From: Pseudoxanthomonas sp. 3HH-4
GTDB lineage: Bacteria > Pseudomonadota > Gammaproteobacteria > Xanthomonadales > Xanthomonadaceae
NCBI RefSeq assembly: GCF_006716465.1
Contig: NZ_VFPB01000001.1
Location: 1 to 64,000, forward strand
Direction: 5' to 3'
DNA: 64,000 nt
Below the pieces are notes generated by a model, which was given only the letters and a program-made list of their open reading frames with translations, had not been told where the DNA came from and searched no databases. This document shows positions 46,484 to 56,244 of the stretch, piece by piece. A program made the position numbers and the translations under genes. Within the stretch, counting starts at the first letter, position 1. Every line of letters starts with the position of its first letter.

Positions 46484-49400
46484 AGAAGCGCGTACCCGAC
46501 AACCTGACGCCGGAAGAGCGCGACGCCCGCATCGCCGAGTTGCGCGCGCGCCGCAGGGCACGCATACGCACGCTGGCGATCCGCAGCGCCATCGGCACCG
46601 GTGTGCTGGTGCTGCTGCTGTGCATCGGCCTGTACTGGCTGCTGCAGACGGTCGCGGGGCGCGACATGCTGCTCGCGCAGATCAAGGCACGACTGCCGGC
46701 CGACGCCTCGCTGGAATACAGGGAAGTGGACGGCCCGATCGCGGGCCCGCTGACGCTGCGTGGCGTCGACTTCCGCTGGGACAAGATCCGCTTCACCGCC
46801 GACGAAGTCTACCTGGAGCCGGACCTGCGCCCGCTGCTCGGCAAGCGCCTGCGACTGGATGTGCTGAAGCTGCGCGGTGCGATGCTCGATGTGCCGGAAA
46901 GCGACGAGCCGTTCGAGCTGCCGCACTGGCCCGACATGCTGCCGCAGATCGAGATGCCGCTGGCGATCCAGGCCGACCGGCTGGAGGTGGACCGCTTCCT
47001 GATCCGCCAGAGCGGGCAGCCCCTGATCGACATCGTGCATGCGGGCGGCGGCATCGATATCGGCGACGGCTACGTGCAGGCCGAGAAGCTGGCCATCGCG
47101 AGCGATCGCGGCACCTTCGGCGTGCATGGCCGTTACGAACCCCGCGACGGCTACGAAACCGACCTGACGGCCACCGGCGTGTTCGCGGCCGCTGGCGGGC
47201 GCACCCCCGCCCGCATCGGACTGGTCGCACGCGGGAATCGCGCCCGCATGAACGTGGGCATTTCCGGTGCCGCGCCCGCGCCGTTGCGCGCCACGCTCAC
47301 GCTGCGCGGCGAAACCAGGCCGACATGGAACCTCGCCGCGAAGACAGAGGCGCTGGACCTGTCGCTGCTGGGCGTGATGGAGGATAGTGCGCCCGTCTCT
47401 TTCGACCTGGTGGCCAAGGGTGCGGGCGGTGCCGCGGACCTGCAGGGCACCGTGCAGCAGGGCGACATCGCCGTGGTGATCGAACCTTCGCATGCGCGCA
47501 TCGACGGCGAAGTCCTGACCGTGGAGCCGTTGGCGATCCGTGCGTTCGACGGCTATGCCGCGCTGCGTGGTCGCGCGGACTTCACCGTGCCGGAGAACCC
47601 CACCTTCCGCTTCGCGGTGAACGCACGCGGCCTGCGCTGGGGCACGGAAGCGGACAGCATGATCGGTGCCGAGGGCGATTTCGGCGTGGCCGGCAAACTG
47701 GAAGCATGGGCCGCCATCGGCAAGGCCACGCTGACCCGCGGCGACGACAGCGCGGTGGTGGAGTTCGATGGCCGTGGCGATGCCGAACGCGTGCAGTTGG
47801 AGAAACTGCAGGCACGCATGCCCACCGGCACGCTGGACGCCACCGGCATGGTGGGTTGGTCCCCCGTGCTGGACTGGGACGTGAAGGCGACGCTGGCCGG
47901 TTTCGATCCCGGTTACTTCGCGACGGGCTGGAACGGCACCATCTCGGGCGATCTCGCCTCGAAGGGAAGCCAGCGCGAGGATGGGTTGTTCCAGGGCACG
48001 CTGGACGTGCCCAAGCTCGCCGGTCGCCTGCGCGACCGTCCGCTCGACGCACGTGGCACGTTCGCGCTGGACGGCAACAACGGTGAAGGCGATCTTGCGC
48101 TGTCACTGGGCGGCAGCCGGGTCACCGCCAAAGGCAAGGTCGGCGACACACTGGACGTGAACGCCACTTTCAGCCCGCTCAACCTGGCCGACCTGCTGCC
48201 TGACGCCAGCGGCACGCTGGCGGGCACGGTCAATCTCACCGGTGCACGCACGGCGCCGGACATCCTCGCCGATCTCGGCGGTGAGAACCTGCGCTGGAAC
48301 GACTGGAGCGCCGGTGCCCTCAGCCTGCGTGGCCGCCTGCCCTGGCGCAGCGGCAACGGCGACCTCACGCTGCAGGGCCGCGCCGTGGAGGTTGGCACGG
48401 TGCTGGACAGCGTCAACCTCGCTGCGCGCGGGGCGGTGGAGGACCTGCGCTTCGAGGGCGATGCCCGCAATGCCATGGGCGCGGTCGCGTTGTCCGGTTC
48501 GGCGCAGAAGCGCGGCGCCAACTGGCAGGGCACGCTCGACGCGCTGCGCATCGCGCCGTCGAAGGGCAATCCGTGGACGTTGCGGCAGCCGGCGCGATTC
48601 GCGCAGAACGGCGCCAACTGGACACTGTCGGAGAGCTGCCTGGCCTCGGACATCGGCGGCGCCCTGTGCGCCAGCGCCGACTGGCCGCGGCAGGGACTGC
48701 AGGTGCGCGGCGATGCGTTGTCGCTGGCACTGGTGCAGCCGTGGCTGCCGCCCAGCAACGGCCGCCCGCTGACGCTGCGCGGCGAGTTCACCCTCGACGC
48801 GACGCTGCGCCCCGCCGGCAATGCATGGCAGGGCGAAGTGCATCTGGCCTCGCTGGATGGCGGCCTGAAGATGGGCACCACCGCGCGCGGCGAGATCATC
48901 CGTTACGACAACTTCACCCTCGACGTGGACTTCACTCCGCAGCGCATCCAGGGTCGCCTCGGCACCGGCTTCAAGGGCGATGGCTATGTCGACGCCACGT
49001 TCAACACCGGTTGGGATGCGTTCGCGCCGTTGAAGGGCGACCTCTACTTCCACAACTCGCGGCTGTTCTGGATGGAACTGTTCTCGCCGGACCTGGTGCG
49101 CCCGCGCGGCAAGCTGGCCGGGCACATCGGCGTGACCGGCACGCGTGGTCAACCGCTGTTGAGCGGCGAAGCCACTCTCACCGAGTTCACCGGTGAGTTG
49201 CCCGCGCTCGGCGTGTCGCTGGCAGAAGGTGGCGCGGAACTGGTCGCGCTGTCCGACGGCAGCGCACGCATCGACGGCAGCATGAAGACGGTGTCGTCCA
49301 CCGGCGGCACCGGTACCGGCGGCGTACTCAACGTGGCCGGCACGCTGGGCTGGAACAACGACACCACGCCGCTGCGGTTCCAGGTGCGCGGCGACAACGT

Positions 49401-50310
49401 ACTGGTCGCCGACACCACCGACCTGCGCGCCGTCGCGTCGCCGAATATCCAGGTGGGCTTCGCCGACAACACCATCCTCGTGCGCGGCGAAGTCGGCATT
49501 CCTTCGGCCACCATCGACGTGGAGAAACTGGATGACGGCGTGTCCGCCTCGGAAGACGTGGTGGTGCTGGATCCCGCCGATCCCGAACGCGCGCCGAGTT
49601 CGCGACTGGACCTGGACCTCGCGCTCAAGGTAGGCGACGAGGTCAACCTGAAGGGCTATGGCCTGGAAGGCACGCTGGCCGGCACCCTGCACGTGCGCTC
49701 GCAGCCCGGCCGCGAAATGCTGGGCACGGGCCGCCTGGACGTGGACGGCCGCTATGAAGCCTACGGGCAGAAACTGCGCATCACCCGCGGCGAACTGACC
49801 TGGAGCAACAACGCGATCTCCGATCCGCGCATCAACATCCGCGCCGAACGCGAGGTGGCCAGTGCCAGCGTCACCGCCGGCATCGACGTCACCGGCCGCG
49901 CCAGCCAGCCGCGCGCACGCGTGTGGTCGAATCCTTCGTTGTCCGAATCCGAAGCGCTGGCGTACCTGGTGCTTGGCCGTTCGCTCAACACCGCCAGCAG
50001 TGACGAAAGCCGGCAGATCAACGCCGCTTCGTCCGCACTCGGCGCGGGTGCGGGCCTGCTCGCATCGCAGCTCGGCGCGAAGATCGGCCTGGACGATGCC
50101 GGCGTGCTGGAGTCGCGCACGCTCGGTGGCTCCGTGTTTGGCGTGGGGAAATACCTGTCGCCCAAGCTGTACGTGAGCTACGGCGTATCGATGGTAGGTT
50201 CCGGTTCGGCCGTGACCCTGAAGTACCTGCTGCGCAAGGGCTTCGACGTGGAGATCGAATCCAGCACCATCGAGACGCGCGGCTCGATCAACTGGCGCAA
50301 GGAGAAGTAG
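46480..50310 (+). CDS. tamB: Translocation and assembly module TamB
   Basis: A GTG start at 46480 overlaps the tamA stop. The 1276-residue protein has an N-terminal membrane anchor (IGTGVLVLLLCIGLYWLLQ) and a long repetitive beta-rich body typical of AsmA/bridge-like proteins. The C-terminal DUF490 domain includes RSLNTASSDESRQINAA and ends GSINWRKEK. It spans the periplasm and partners TamA. Confidence 0.95.
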   Translation: MKKRVPDNLTPEERDARIAELRARRRARIRTLAIRSAIGTGVLVLLLCIGLYWLLQTVAGRDMLLAQIKARLPADASLEYREVDGPIAGPLTLRGVDFRWDKIRFTADEVYLEPDLRPLLGKRLRLDVLKLRGAMLDVPESDEPFELPHWPDMLPQIEMPLAIQADRLEVDRFLIRQSGQPLIDIVHAGGGIDIGDGYVQAEKLAIASDRGTFGVHGRYEPRDGYETDLTATGVFAAAGGRTPARIGLVARGNRARMNVGISGAAPAPLRATLTLRGETRPTWNLAAKTEALDLSLLGVMEDSAPVSFDLVAKGAGGAADLQGTVQQGDIAVVIEPSHARIDGEVLTVEPLAIRAFDGYAALRGRADFTVPENPTFRFAVNARGLRWGTEADSMIGAEGDFGVAGKLEAWAAIGKATLTRGDDSAVVEFDGRGDAERVQLEKLQARMPTGTLDATGMVGWSPVLDWDVKATLAGFDPGYFATGWNGTISGDLASKGSQREDGLFQGTLDVPKLAGRLRDRPLDARGTFALDGNNGEGDLALSLGGSRVTAKGKVGDTLDVNATFSPLNLADLLPDASGTLAGTVNLTGARTAPDILADLGGENLRWNDWSAGALSLRGRLPWRSGNGDLTLQGRAVEVGTVLDSVNLAARGAVEDLRFEGDARNAMGAVALSGSAQKRGANWQGTLDALRIAPSKGNPWTLRQPARFAQNGANWTLSESCLASDIGGALCASADWPRQGLQVRGDALSLALVQPWLPPSNGRPLTLRGEFTLDATLRPAGNAWQGEVHLASLDGGLKMGTTARGEIIRYDNFTLDVDFTPQRIQGRLGTGFKGDGYVDATFNTGWDAFAPLKGDLYFHNSRLFWMELFSPDLVRPRGKLAGHIGVTGTRGQPLLSGEATLTEFTGELPALGVSLAEGGAELVALSDGSARIDGSMKTVSSTGGTGTGGVLNVAGTLGWNNDTTPLRFQVRGDNVLVADTTDLRAVASPNIQVGFADNTILVRGEVGIPSATIDVEKLDDGVSASEDVVVLDPADPERAPSSRLDLDLALKVGDEVNLKGYGLEGTLAGTLHVRSQPGREMLGTGRLDVDGRYEAYGQKLRITRGELTWSNNAISDPRINIRAEREVASASVTAGIDVTGRASQPRARVWSNPSLSESEALAYLVLGRSLNTASSDESRQINAASSALGAGAGLLASQLGAKIGLDDAGVLESRTLGGSVFGVGKYLSPKLYVSYGVSMVGSGSAVTLKYLLRKGFDVEIESSTIETRGSINWRKEK

Positions 50311-50311
50311 C

Positions 50312-51370
50312 GTGCTGCCGTCGCTGACGGCGCGGCGCCTGCATGCGCAGGGCATCAGCGCGCCTGCCGCGGCATCCCCCGCTGGTGCGGTGCGCCACCT
50401 GTGCGCGATGCAGGCGCAGGACTACCACGCTGCATTGTGGGCTGTCGGCCTGCGCACCAAGGGCGCCACGCTGGCGCAGGTGGAGGATGCGATCGCGGGC
50501 GGCGAGATCGTGCGCACCTGGCCGATGCGCGGCACGCTGCACCTGCTGGCGCGCGATGACGTGCGCTGGATGGTGGCGCTACTGGCGCCGCGCGTGCAGG
50601 CCGCCAATGCTGCGCGCATCTCCCGCGAATTCGGTTTCGACATGCCCACCCTGGCACACGGCCGCCGCGTGATGGAGCAGGCGCTTTCCTCCGGCACGCC
50701 GGTCACGCGATCCGACCTGTATGCACGAATGGAGACTGCGGGTATCGCAAGCGCCCACCAGCGCGGCCTGCACCTGCTGAACTGGCTGGCGCACGAAAGC
50801 GTGATCTGCCAGGGACCTCGGCATGGCAAACAGCCGACCTTCGTACTGATGGATGCCTGGGTCCCGCCCAGTGCACCGCTCGGCCGCGACGAAGCCCTGC
50901 ACCGGTTGACGCAGCGTTACCTGCAGGGCCACGGGCCGGCGACTGCCGCCGATCTCGCGTGGTGGTCGGGACTGACGCAGAAAGATGCGCTGCGGGCGCT
51001 GACGCTCGCCGACTCCGCGCTGGAGAAGGAGACGCATGATGGTACGACGTGGTGGTGGCGAGCCGACGCTCCCGTCACCGCACGGTCGCGCGCCATCCAC
51101 TTGCTGCCCGCGTTCGACGAATACCTGATCGGCTACCGCGATCGCGCACCGGTGCTGGATGTCGAGCATACCCGGCGCGTGATCAGCATCAACGGACTGG
51201 TGTCGGCAACGGCGATCATCGAGGGCCGCGTGGCGGCGACATGGAAGCGCGCCACGGCCAGCAACACCGATATCGCGCTCGAGCCGCTCCGCGCGCTGGA
51301 GGAAGCCGAGCACACCGGCATCCACCGCGCGGCGCAGCACTGGCGACGCTTCCTCGGCGACGCCCGCTGA
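50312..51370 (+). CDS. Winged-helix AlkZ-like DNA glycosylase family protein
   Basis: A 352-residue protein of the HTH_42 (DUF1006) family, the family of the interstrand-crosslink glycosylases AlkZ and YcaQ/AlkX. The motif MQAQDYHAALWAVG contains Q-A-Q, the catalytic QxQ-type motif of the AlkZ branch (AlkX has QxD). RTWPMRGTLHLL and LLPAFDEYLIGYRDR are further family blocks. It lies 1 bp behind tamB. Repair of alkylated or crosslinked DNA is inferred from the family. Confidence 0.75.
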   Translation: MLPSLTARRLHAQGISAPAAASPAGAVRHLCAMQAQDYHAALWAVGLRTKGATLAQVEDAIAGGEIVRTWPMRGTLHLLARDDVRWMVALLAPRVQAANAARISREFGFDMPTLAHGRRVMEQALSSGTPVTRSDLYARMETAGIASAHQRGLHLLNWLAHESVICQGPRHGKQPTFVLMDAWVPPSAPLGRDEALHRLTQRYLQGHGPATAADLAWWSGLTQKDALRALTLADSALEKETHDGTTWWWRADAPVTARSRAIHLLPAFDEYLIGYRDRAPVLDVEHTRRVISINGLVSATAIIEGRVAATWKRATASNTDIALEPLRALEEAEHTGIHRAAQHWRRFLGDAR

Positions 51371-51449
51371 CGACGCGGCACAGGCCATCGTTGCCGCACC
51401 GCCACGGGCCCGATATCGTCGTCGCCGTCTTCTCCGCCGGATCCTGACC

Positions 51450-53591
51450 ATGCGCCGCCGACTCCCGACGTCCGCCCTCGCCCTGGGTATCGCACTTTCC
51501 CTGCCCGCCCACGCCGACGAAGGCATGTGGATGCCATCGCAGCTGCCGCAGTTGGCGAAGCCGCTGCGCGAAGCAGGCTTCAGGGGCGACCCGAAGACGC
51601 TGGCCGACGTCACCGCCGCACCGCTGAGCGCGGTGGTGCGGGCGGGTGGTGGTACCGGTGCATTCGTTTCGCCCGACGGCCTGATCCTGACCAACCATCA
51701 CGTCGCGTACGGCGTCATCCAGTACAACAGCAAGCCCGAGCGCAACCTGATCGACGACGGCTTCATTGCCGGCGATCTTGCCGCCGAGCTGCCCGCCAAT
51801 CCGGATTTCCGCGTGCTGGTCACGGTGGGCTACGACAAGGTCACCGACGCAGTGCTGAAGGATGCGGCCGGCAAGACCGGGCGCGCGTACTTCGATGCCG
51901 TCGACCGCGCCAGCAAGGCCATCGTCGCCGACTGCGAGCAGGAGGCCGGCGTCCGCTGCAGCGTGGCGAACATGTACTACGGCACGGACTTCTACCGCAT
52001 CAAACAGCTGGAACTGCGCGACATCCGCCTGGTCTACGCACCGCCCCGCGCGATCGGCAACTATGGCGACGAGATCGACAATTTCATGTGGCCGCGCCAC
52101 ACCGGCGATTTCACTCTGCTGCGCGCTTACGTGGGCAAGGACGGCAAGCCCGCCGCCTACAGCCCGGACAACCTGCCCTATCGCGCGCCCGCGCACCTGT
52201 CGCTGGCGAAGGACGGACCGAAGGCCGGAGACTACGCGATGCTGGCCGGGTATCCGGGCACGACGTACCGGCACCGCAGCGCTGCCGAGTTCGACGAGCA
52301 GGTCAACTGGACGCTGCCGGCGCGCGTGGCCGTGTTCGACCAGCTGATCGAGGTGATCGAAGCAGCCGGCAAGCAGGATGTCGACGCGAAGACGCGCTAT
52401 GCCGCTCAGCTCCAGTCGCTGAAGAACAACCGCAAGCGCGCCGCCGGCGAACTGGAAGGCCTGCGGCGCAGCGATGCCGTCCGCGTCCGCGCCGAGGATG
52501 AGCGCGACATGCTGGCCACGACGGCTGCAGCGAAGGAACGGGCGGACATCGATGCGCTCGCCGCTTCGATCGCCGGCGGCTCGGCGGTGCGCGAGCGCGA
52601 GCTGCTGTTGTCGCTGTTCGGCTCGCAGTCCCAACTGATGCGCAGCGCGATCACGCTGGAACGGCTGCGCGTGGAATCGGCCAAGCCGGACGCCGAGCGC
52701 GAGAGCGGCTACCAGGTGCGCGACCACGCCCTGATCGAAGGCGTCCTGAAGCAGGTGCAGCGTCGCTATGCGCCCGAGGTGGAGAAGGCCCTGCTCACGG
52801 CCTTGCTGACCCGCTACCAGCAGCTGCCGGAAGCGCAGCGTCTGCCCGGTTTCGATGCCGCGTTCGGCCGCACGCCCGCCGCGCTGAAACAGGCACTGGA
52901 TGCGCTGTACGCGAACACGAAACTGGGCGACGAGGCCGAACGCCTGTCGCGCTTCGCGGCAGCCCGCGAAGGCAAGCCGATGGCGGCCGACCCGCTGATC
53001 GACCTGGCGGCGACGCTGGTGCCTGTACAGCTGGCACTGGAGCAGGAGCGCAAGACGCGCGAAGGCGAACAGTTGCGACTGCGTCCGGCCTACATGCGTG
53101 CGCTGTTCGCCTGGCGCCGGCAGCAGGGGCGCGCGCTGTATCCGGATGCCAATGGCACGCTGCGCGTGAGTTTCGGCAGGGTGGACGGGTTCTCGCCCCG
53201 CGACGGCGTGCAGTACACGCCGGTGACCACGGTCGCCGGGATCGTCGAGAAGAACACCGGCGAGGTGCCGTTCGACGCGCCGAAACCGCTGCTGGACGCT
53301 ATCGCCAAAGGCGATTTCGCCGGCACCGAAGATCCGGCGCTGAAGACGCAAACGGTCAACTTCCTCACCAACCTGGACACCACCGGCGGCAACTCCGGCT
53401 CGCCCGTGCTCAACGCGCGCGGCGAACTGATCGGCCTGAACTTCGACAGCAACTGGGAATCCGTCAGCGCCAGCTGGATGTTCGACCCGCGCTACAAGCG
53501 CGCCGTGCACGTCGACATGCGCTACCTGCGTTGGCTGATGGGCAAGGTCTACCCCGCGCCGCATCTGCTGGATGAGATGGGCGCGAAGTGA
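51450..53591 (+). CDS. S46-family dipeptidyl peptidase (DPP7/DPP11 type)
   Basis: A 713-residue secreted peptidase with a signal peptide ending in LPAHA before DEGMWM. Catalytic residues: His84 in LTNHHVAYG, Asp in EIDNFMWPRHTGDF, and Ser in TTGGNSGSPVLN. These exopeptidases remove dipeptides from N-termini. The residue 18 after the catalytic Ser, which is Gly in DPP7 and Arg in DPP11, is Ser here (LNFDSNWES). The substrate preference is therefore open. The small Oxidored-like gene downstream overlaps it by GTGA. Confidence 0.92.
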   Translation: MRRRLPTSALALGIALSLPAHADEGMWMPSQLPQLAKPLREAGFRGDPKTLADVTAAPLSAVVRAGGGTGAFVSPDGLILTNHHVAYGVIQYNSKPERNLIDDGFIAGDLAAELPANPDFRVLVTVGYDKVTDAVLKDAAGKTGRAYFDAVDRASKAIVADCEQEAGVRCSVANMYYGTDFYRIKQLELRDIRLVYAPPRAIGNYGDEIDNFMWPRHTGDFTLLRAYVGKDGKPAAYSPDNLPYRAPAHLSLAKDGPKAGDYAMLAGYPGTTYRHRSAAEFDEQVNWTLPARVAVFDQLIEVIEAAGKQDVDAKTRYAAQLQSLKNNRKRAAGELEGLRRSDAVRVRAEDERDMLATTAAAKERADIDALAASIAGGSAVRERELLLSLFGSQSQLMRSAITLERLRVESAKPDAERESGYQVRDHALIEGVLKQVQRRYAPEVEKALLTALLTRYQQLPEAQRLPGFDAAFGRTPAALKQALDALYANTKLGDEAERLSRFAAAREGKPMAADPLIDLAATLVPVQLALEQERKTREGEQLRLRPAYMRALFAWRRQQGRALYPDANGTLRVSFGRVDGFSPRDGVQYTPVTTVAGIVEKNTGEVPFDAPKPLLDAIAKGDFAGTEDPALKTQTVNFLTNLDTTGGNSGSPVLNARGELIGLNFDSNWESVSASWMFDPRYKRAVHVDMRYLRWLMGKVYPAPHLLDEMGAK

Positions 53592-53755
53592 CGCCGGACG
53601 ACGACCCGCGCCCGGTCGAACCCGAGCCGCCGCTGCCCGGCGACTGCTGCAACAGCGGCTGCCCGATCTGCGTGCATGACCTGTATGCGGAACAGCTGCA
53701 GCACTATCGCGAGCAGTTGGCGGCGTGGAAGGCGCGGCATCCGGACGCCGCTTAG
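53588..53755 (+). CDS. Small Oxidored-like (OXLD1-type) cysteine protein
   Basis: A 55-residue protein with a GTG start overlapping the peptidase stop (GTGA). It reads MTPDDDPRPVEPEPP, then DCCNSGCPICVHDLYAEQL. The Pro-rich start and the CC...GC..CV.D.Y pattern are the Oxidored-like domain (PF09791 type). Function is unknown; the cysteines could bind metal. It is easily missed because of its size. Confidence 0.8.
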   Translation: MTPDDDPRPVEPEPPLPGDCCNSGCPICVHDLYAEQLQHYREQLAAWKARHPDAA

Positions 53756-53762
53756 GGCTTAC

Positions 53763-53881
53763 TTGTAGGAGCGACGTGAGTCGCGACCTCACGCCTTCCG
53801 AACTACGGAACGTGGTTCGCCCGCTGTCGATGGTTCGCTGCCGCAGCGAATATGCGGTCGCGACTCACGTCGCTCCTACAA
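53763..53881. repeat. Xanthomonadaceae REP-type inverted pair
   Basis: Two perfect 26-bp inverted arms start TTGTAGGAGCGACGTGAGTC (53763-53788 and 53856-53881) and enclose about 67 bp. This is the REP-doublet layout of elements mobilised by RAYT transposases in this family. It sits between the Oxidored-like gene and mnmG, which converge here. Confidence 0.9.
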
Positions 53882-53897
53882 AGGCGGCAACGTCCGC

Positions 53898-55787
53898 TTA
53901 CGCCACCCGCGTACGCCGTGCGCGCTCCAGGTGCACCAGCAGCAACGAGATGGCCGCCGGCGTCATGCCGGGGATGCGCTGCGCCTGCCCGATGGTTTCC
54001 GGCTGCACGCGCTCCAGCTTCTGCTGCACTTCGGCTGACAGACCGCGCACGCCGGCGAAATCGAAGCCGGTCGGGATGGGCGTGGATTCGTTGCGCTGCT
54101 GGCGCTCGATCTCGTCGCGCTGGCGGTCCAGGTAGCCGGCGTACTTCACGCCGATCTCCACCTGTTCCGCCACCTGCGCATCGTCCACGCCGGGGCCGAT
54201 CGACGGCACGGCGACGAGCTTGGCGTAGTCCAGTTCCGGGCGCTTGATCAGGTCGAGCACGTTGGTCTCGCGGCTGACCTGCACGCCCAGCGTGTCGGCG
54301 ACCTCGCGACCCAGTGCATTCGCGGGCGTGGCCCACAGCGCGCGCAGGCGACCGGTCTCGCGTGCGATGGCCTCGCGCTTGGCGTCGAAGCGCTGCCAGC
54401 GCTTGTCACCTACGAGGCCCAGCATGCGGCCCGTTTCCGTCAGGCGCAGGTCGGCGTTGTCCTCGCGCAGCTGCAGCCGGTACTCGGCGCGGCTGGTGAA
54501 CATGCGGTACGGCTCCTTGGTGCCGTGCGTGATCAGGTCGTCGACCAGCACGCCTAAGTAGGCCTCATCGCGTCGCGGCGACCAGGCCTCCTTCTGCTGC
54601 GCGAAGCGCGCGGCATTGAGGCCGGCGAGCAGGCCCTGAGCCGCCGCCTCTTCGTAACCTGTGGTGCCGTTGATCTGGCCAGCGAAGAACAGGCCGGCGA
54701 CCGCCTTCGTTTCCAGCGACGCCTTGAGCCCGCGCGGATCGAAGAAGTCGTACTCGATGGCGTAGCCCGGGCGCGTGATGTGCGCGTTCTCCATGCCGCG
54801 GATGCTGCGCACCAGTGCCAGTTGCACGTCGAACGGCAACGAAGTGGAAATGCCGTTCGGATAGATCTCGCTGACATCCAGCCCTTCCGGCTCGACGAAG
54901 ATCTGGTGGCTGGCCTTCTCGGCGAAGCGCACCACCTTGTCCTCGATCGACGGGCAGTAGCGCGGGCCGATGCCTTCGATCTGGCCCGAGTACATCGGCG
55001 AACGGTGCAGCGCACCGCGGATGATCTCGTGCGTCTGTTCGCTGGTGTGGGTGATCCAGCACGACACCTGGCGCGGATGGTCGGCTGCGCTGCCCATGAA
55101 GGACATCACCGGCAGCGGATCGTCACCGGGCTGTTCTTCCATCACCGAATAGTCCAGCGAACGGCCATCGATGCGCGGCGGCGTACCGGTCTTCAGGCGA
55201 TCGACGACGAACGCGCCTTCGCGCAGTCGTTGCGCCAGCGCGGTGGCGGGTGGATCGCCAGCGCGCCCAGCGGCGTACTGTGTCTCGCCGACATGGATCT
55301 TGCCGGCGAGGAAGGTGCCCGCGGTCAGCACGACAGCGGGCGCATCGAAGCGCAGGCCGGTCTGGGTGATCGCGCCGCGCACGCTGCCTTGCTCGATGAC
55401 GAAGTCATCGACGGCGGCCTGGAACAGCGTCAGGTTCGGCTGGGCCTCCACCGCGCGCCGGATCGCGCTGCGGTAGAGCGCACGGTCCGCCTGGCAGCGC
55501 GTCGCGCGCACGGCAGGACCCTTGCTCGCGTTGAGCGTTCGCCACTGGATGCCCGCCCGGTCGGCCGCCCACGCCATCACGCCGCCCAGCGCATCGATCT
55601 CCTTGACCAGATGGCCCTTGCCGATGCCGCCGATGGCCGGATTGCAGCTCATCACGCCCACCGTTTCCACGTTGTGCGTCAGCAGCAGCGTGCGTGCGCC
55701 GGCGCGCGCGGATGCCAGCGCGGCCTCGGTGCCGGCATGGCCGCCGCCGATGATGATGACGTCGTAGTGGTGGAAGCTGGCATTCAT
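53898..55787 (-). CDS. mnmG: tRNA uridine-5-carboxymethylaminomethyl synthesis protein MnmG
   Basis: The start at 55787 ([24 protein letters not shown]) gives 629 residues. FAD-binding [12 protein letters not shown], the [26 protein letters not shown] block and [29 protein letters not shown] motif are intact. With MnmE it modifies U34 of certain tRNAs. It is probably transcribed alone here. Confidence 0.97.
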   Translation of the reverse strand: MNASFHHYDVIIIGGGHAGTEAALASARAGARTLLLTHNVETVGVMSCNPAIGGIGKGHLVKEIDALGGVMAWAADRAGIQWRTLNASKGPAVRATRCQADRALYRSAIRRAVEAQPNLTLFQAAVDDFVIEQGSVRGAITQTGLRFDAPAVVLTAGTFLAGKIHVGETQYAAGRAGDPPATALAQRLREGAFVVDRLKTGTPPRIDGRSLDYSVMEEQPGDDPLPVMSFMGSAADHPRQVSCWITHTSEQTHEIIRGALHRSPMYSGQIEGIGPRYCPSIEDKVVRFAEKASHQIFVEPEGLDVSEIYPNGISTSLPFDVQLALVRSIRGMENAHITRPGYAIEYDFFDPRGLKASLETKAVAGLFFAGQINGTTGYEEAAAQGLLAGLNAARFAQQKEAWSPRRDEAYLGVLVDDLITHGTKEPYRMFTSRAEYRLQLREDNADLRLTETGRMLGLVGDKRWQRFDAKREAIARETGRLRALWATPANALGREVADTLGVQVSRETNVLDLIKRPELDYAKLVAVPSIGPGVDDAQVAEQVEIGVKYAGYLDRQRDEIERQQRNESTPIPTGFDFAGVRGLSAEVQQKLERVQPETIGQAQRIPGMTPAAISLLLVHLERARRTRVA

Positions 55788-55867
55788 CGTGGGAGTCCGG
55801 CATCTGTGCGGATGTCGATAGGCAATGGGATTGGGTCGGGCGGATCCGGCATGCCGGGAGGGCAAAG

Positions 55868-55884
55868 TTGGCACGCTTCCTGCT
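55868..55884 (+). promoter_or_regulatory. Sigma54-type promoter
   Basis: TTGGCAC-GCTTC-CTGCT. The GG at 55870-55871 and GC at 55882-55883 have the exact 10-bp spacing of -24/-12 elements, and the sequence differs from TTGGCAC-N5-TTGCT at one base. Transcription would begin near 55895, ahead of a strong terminator and no reading frame. Confidence 0.65.
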
Positions 55885-55894
55885 GTACTACCGT

Positions 55895-56011
55895 GCACCC
55901 GTCGTGGCAAGCGACCAGGGGCGCCGGGCTGGTAATTGGAACAGGGGCCAGCCATGCGCACGCCGGGGATGCCGAGGGGCCGGTAGTCGGGGGACTACCG
56001 GCCCCTTTTTT
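55895..56011 (+). ncRNA. Candidate sigma54-dependent small RNA
   Basis: About 117 nt between the -24/-12 promoter and a perfect 13-bp terminator stem. Several GGA motifs (AATTGGAACA, CCGGGGATGC, TCGGGGGACT) occur, some in predicted loops, so binding of an RsmA/CsrA-type protein is possible but unproven. No known family was recognised. Confidence 0.5.
55976..56011 (+). terminator. Rho-independent terminator of the candidate RNA
   Basis: A perfect 13-bp stem, GGGGCCGGTAGTC / GACTACCGGCCCC, loop GGGG, then six T. Confidence 0.92.
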
Positions 56012-56035
56012 ATGCGCGCAGGATAGCAGAGACAA

Positions 56036-56063
56036 GAAAAAGCCCGGCATTGCCGGGCTTTTT
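56036..56063. terminator. Bidirectional terminator
   Basis: AAAAAGCCCGGCA-T-TGCCGGGCTTTTT: a 13-base arm on each side giving T tracts on both strands. It can end transcripts of the minus-strand lipoprotein gene and back up the RNA terminator. Confidence 0.9.
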
Positions 56064-56244
56064 GCAGAGGCGCCGACGCCCGGCAGGGCCGGAACAGGGG
56101 GGATCCAGATTTCCCCACCGGACGTCGACATTGAACCTTTATTGCCGCTTACGTCAGAAAGCGACGCAACCGGTCAACTGATTGTTCGGAGCCTGCGACG
56201 ACGGCGAGGGGAAAGCAATGGAAGAACCCCGTCAGGGGGCTGTT

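Larger units (their letters stand above)
55788..56244. other. Intergenic region with a candidate sigma54 small RNA and two terminators
   Basis: 457 bp without a protein gene. The left part must contain the mnmG promoter on the minus strand. On the plus strand lie a sigma54-type promoter, an approximately 117-nt candidate RNA and its terminator, followed by a second bidirectional terminator (56036-56063). Positions 56064-56244 show nothing I can name apart from a short CCCCTGACGGGG hairpin right behind the lipoprotein gene. Confidence 0.6.
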
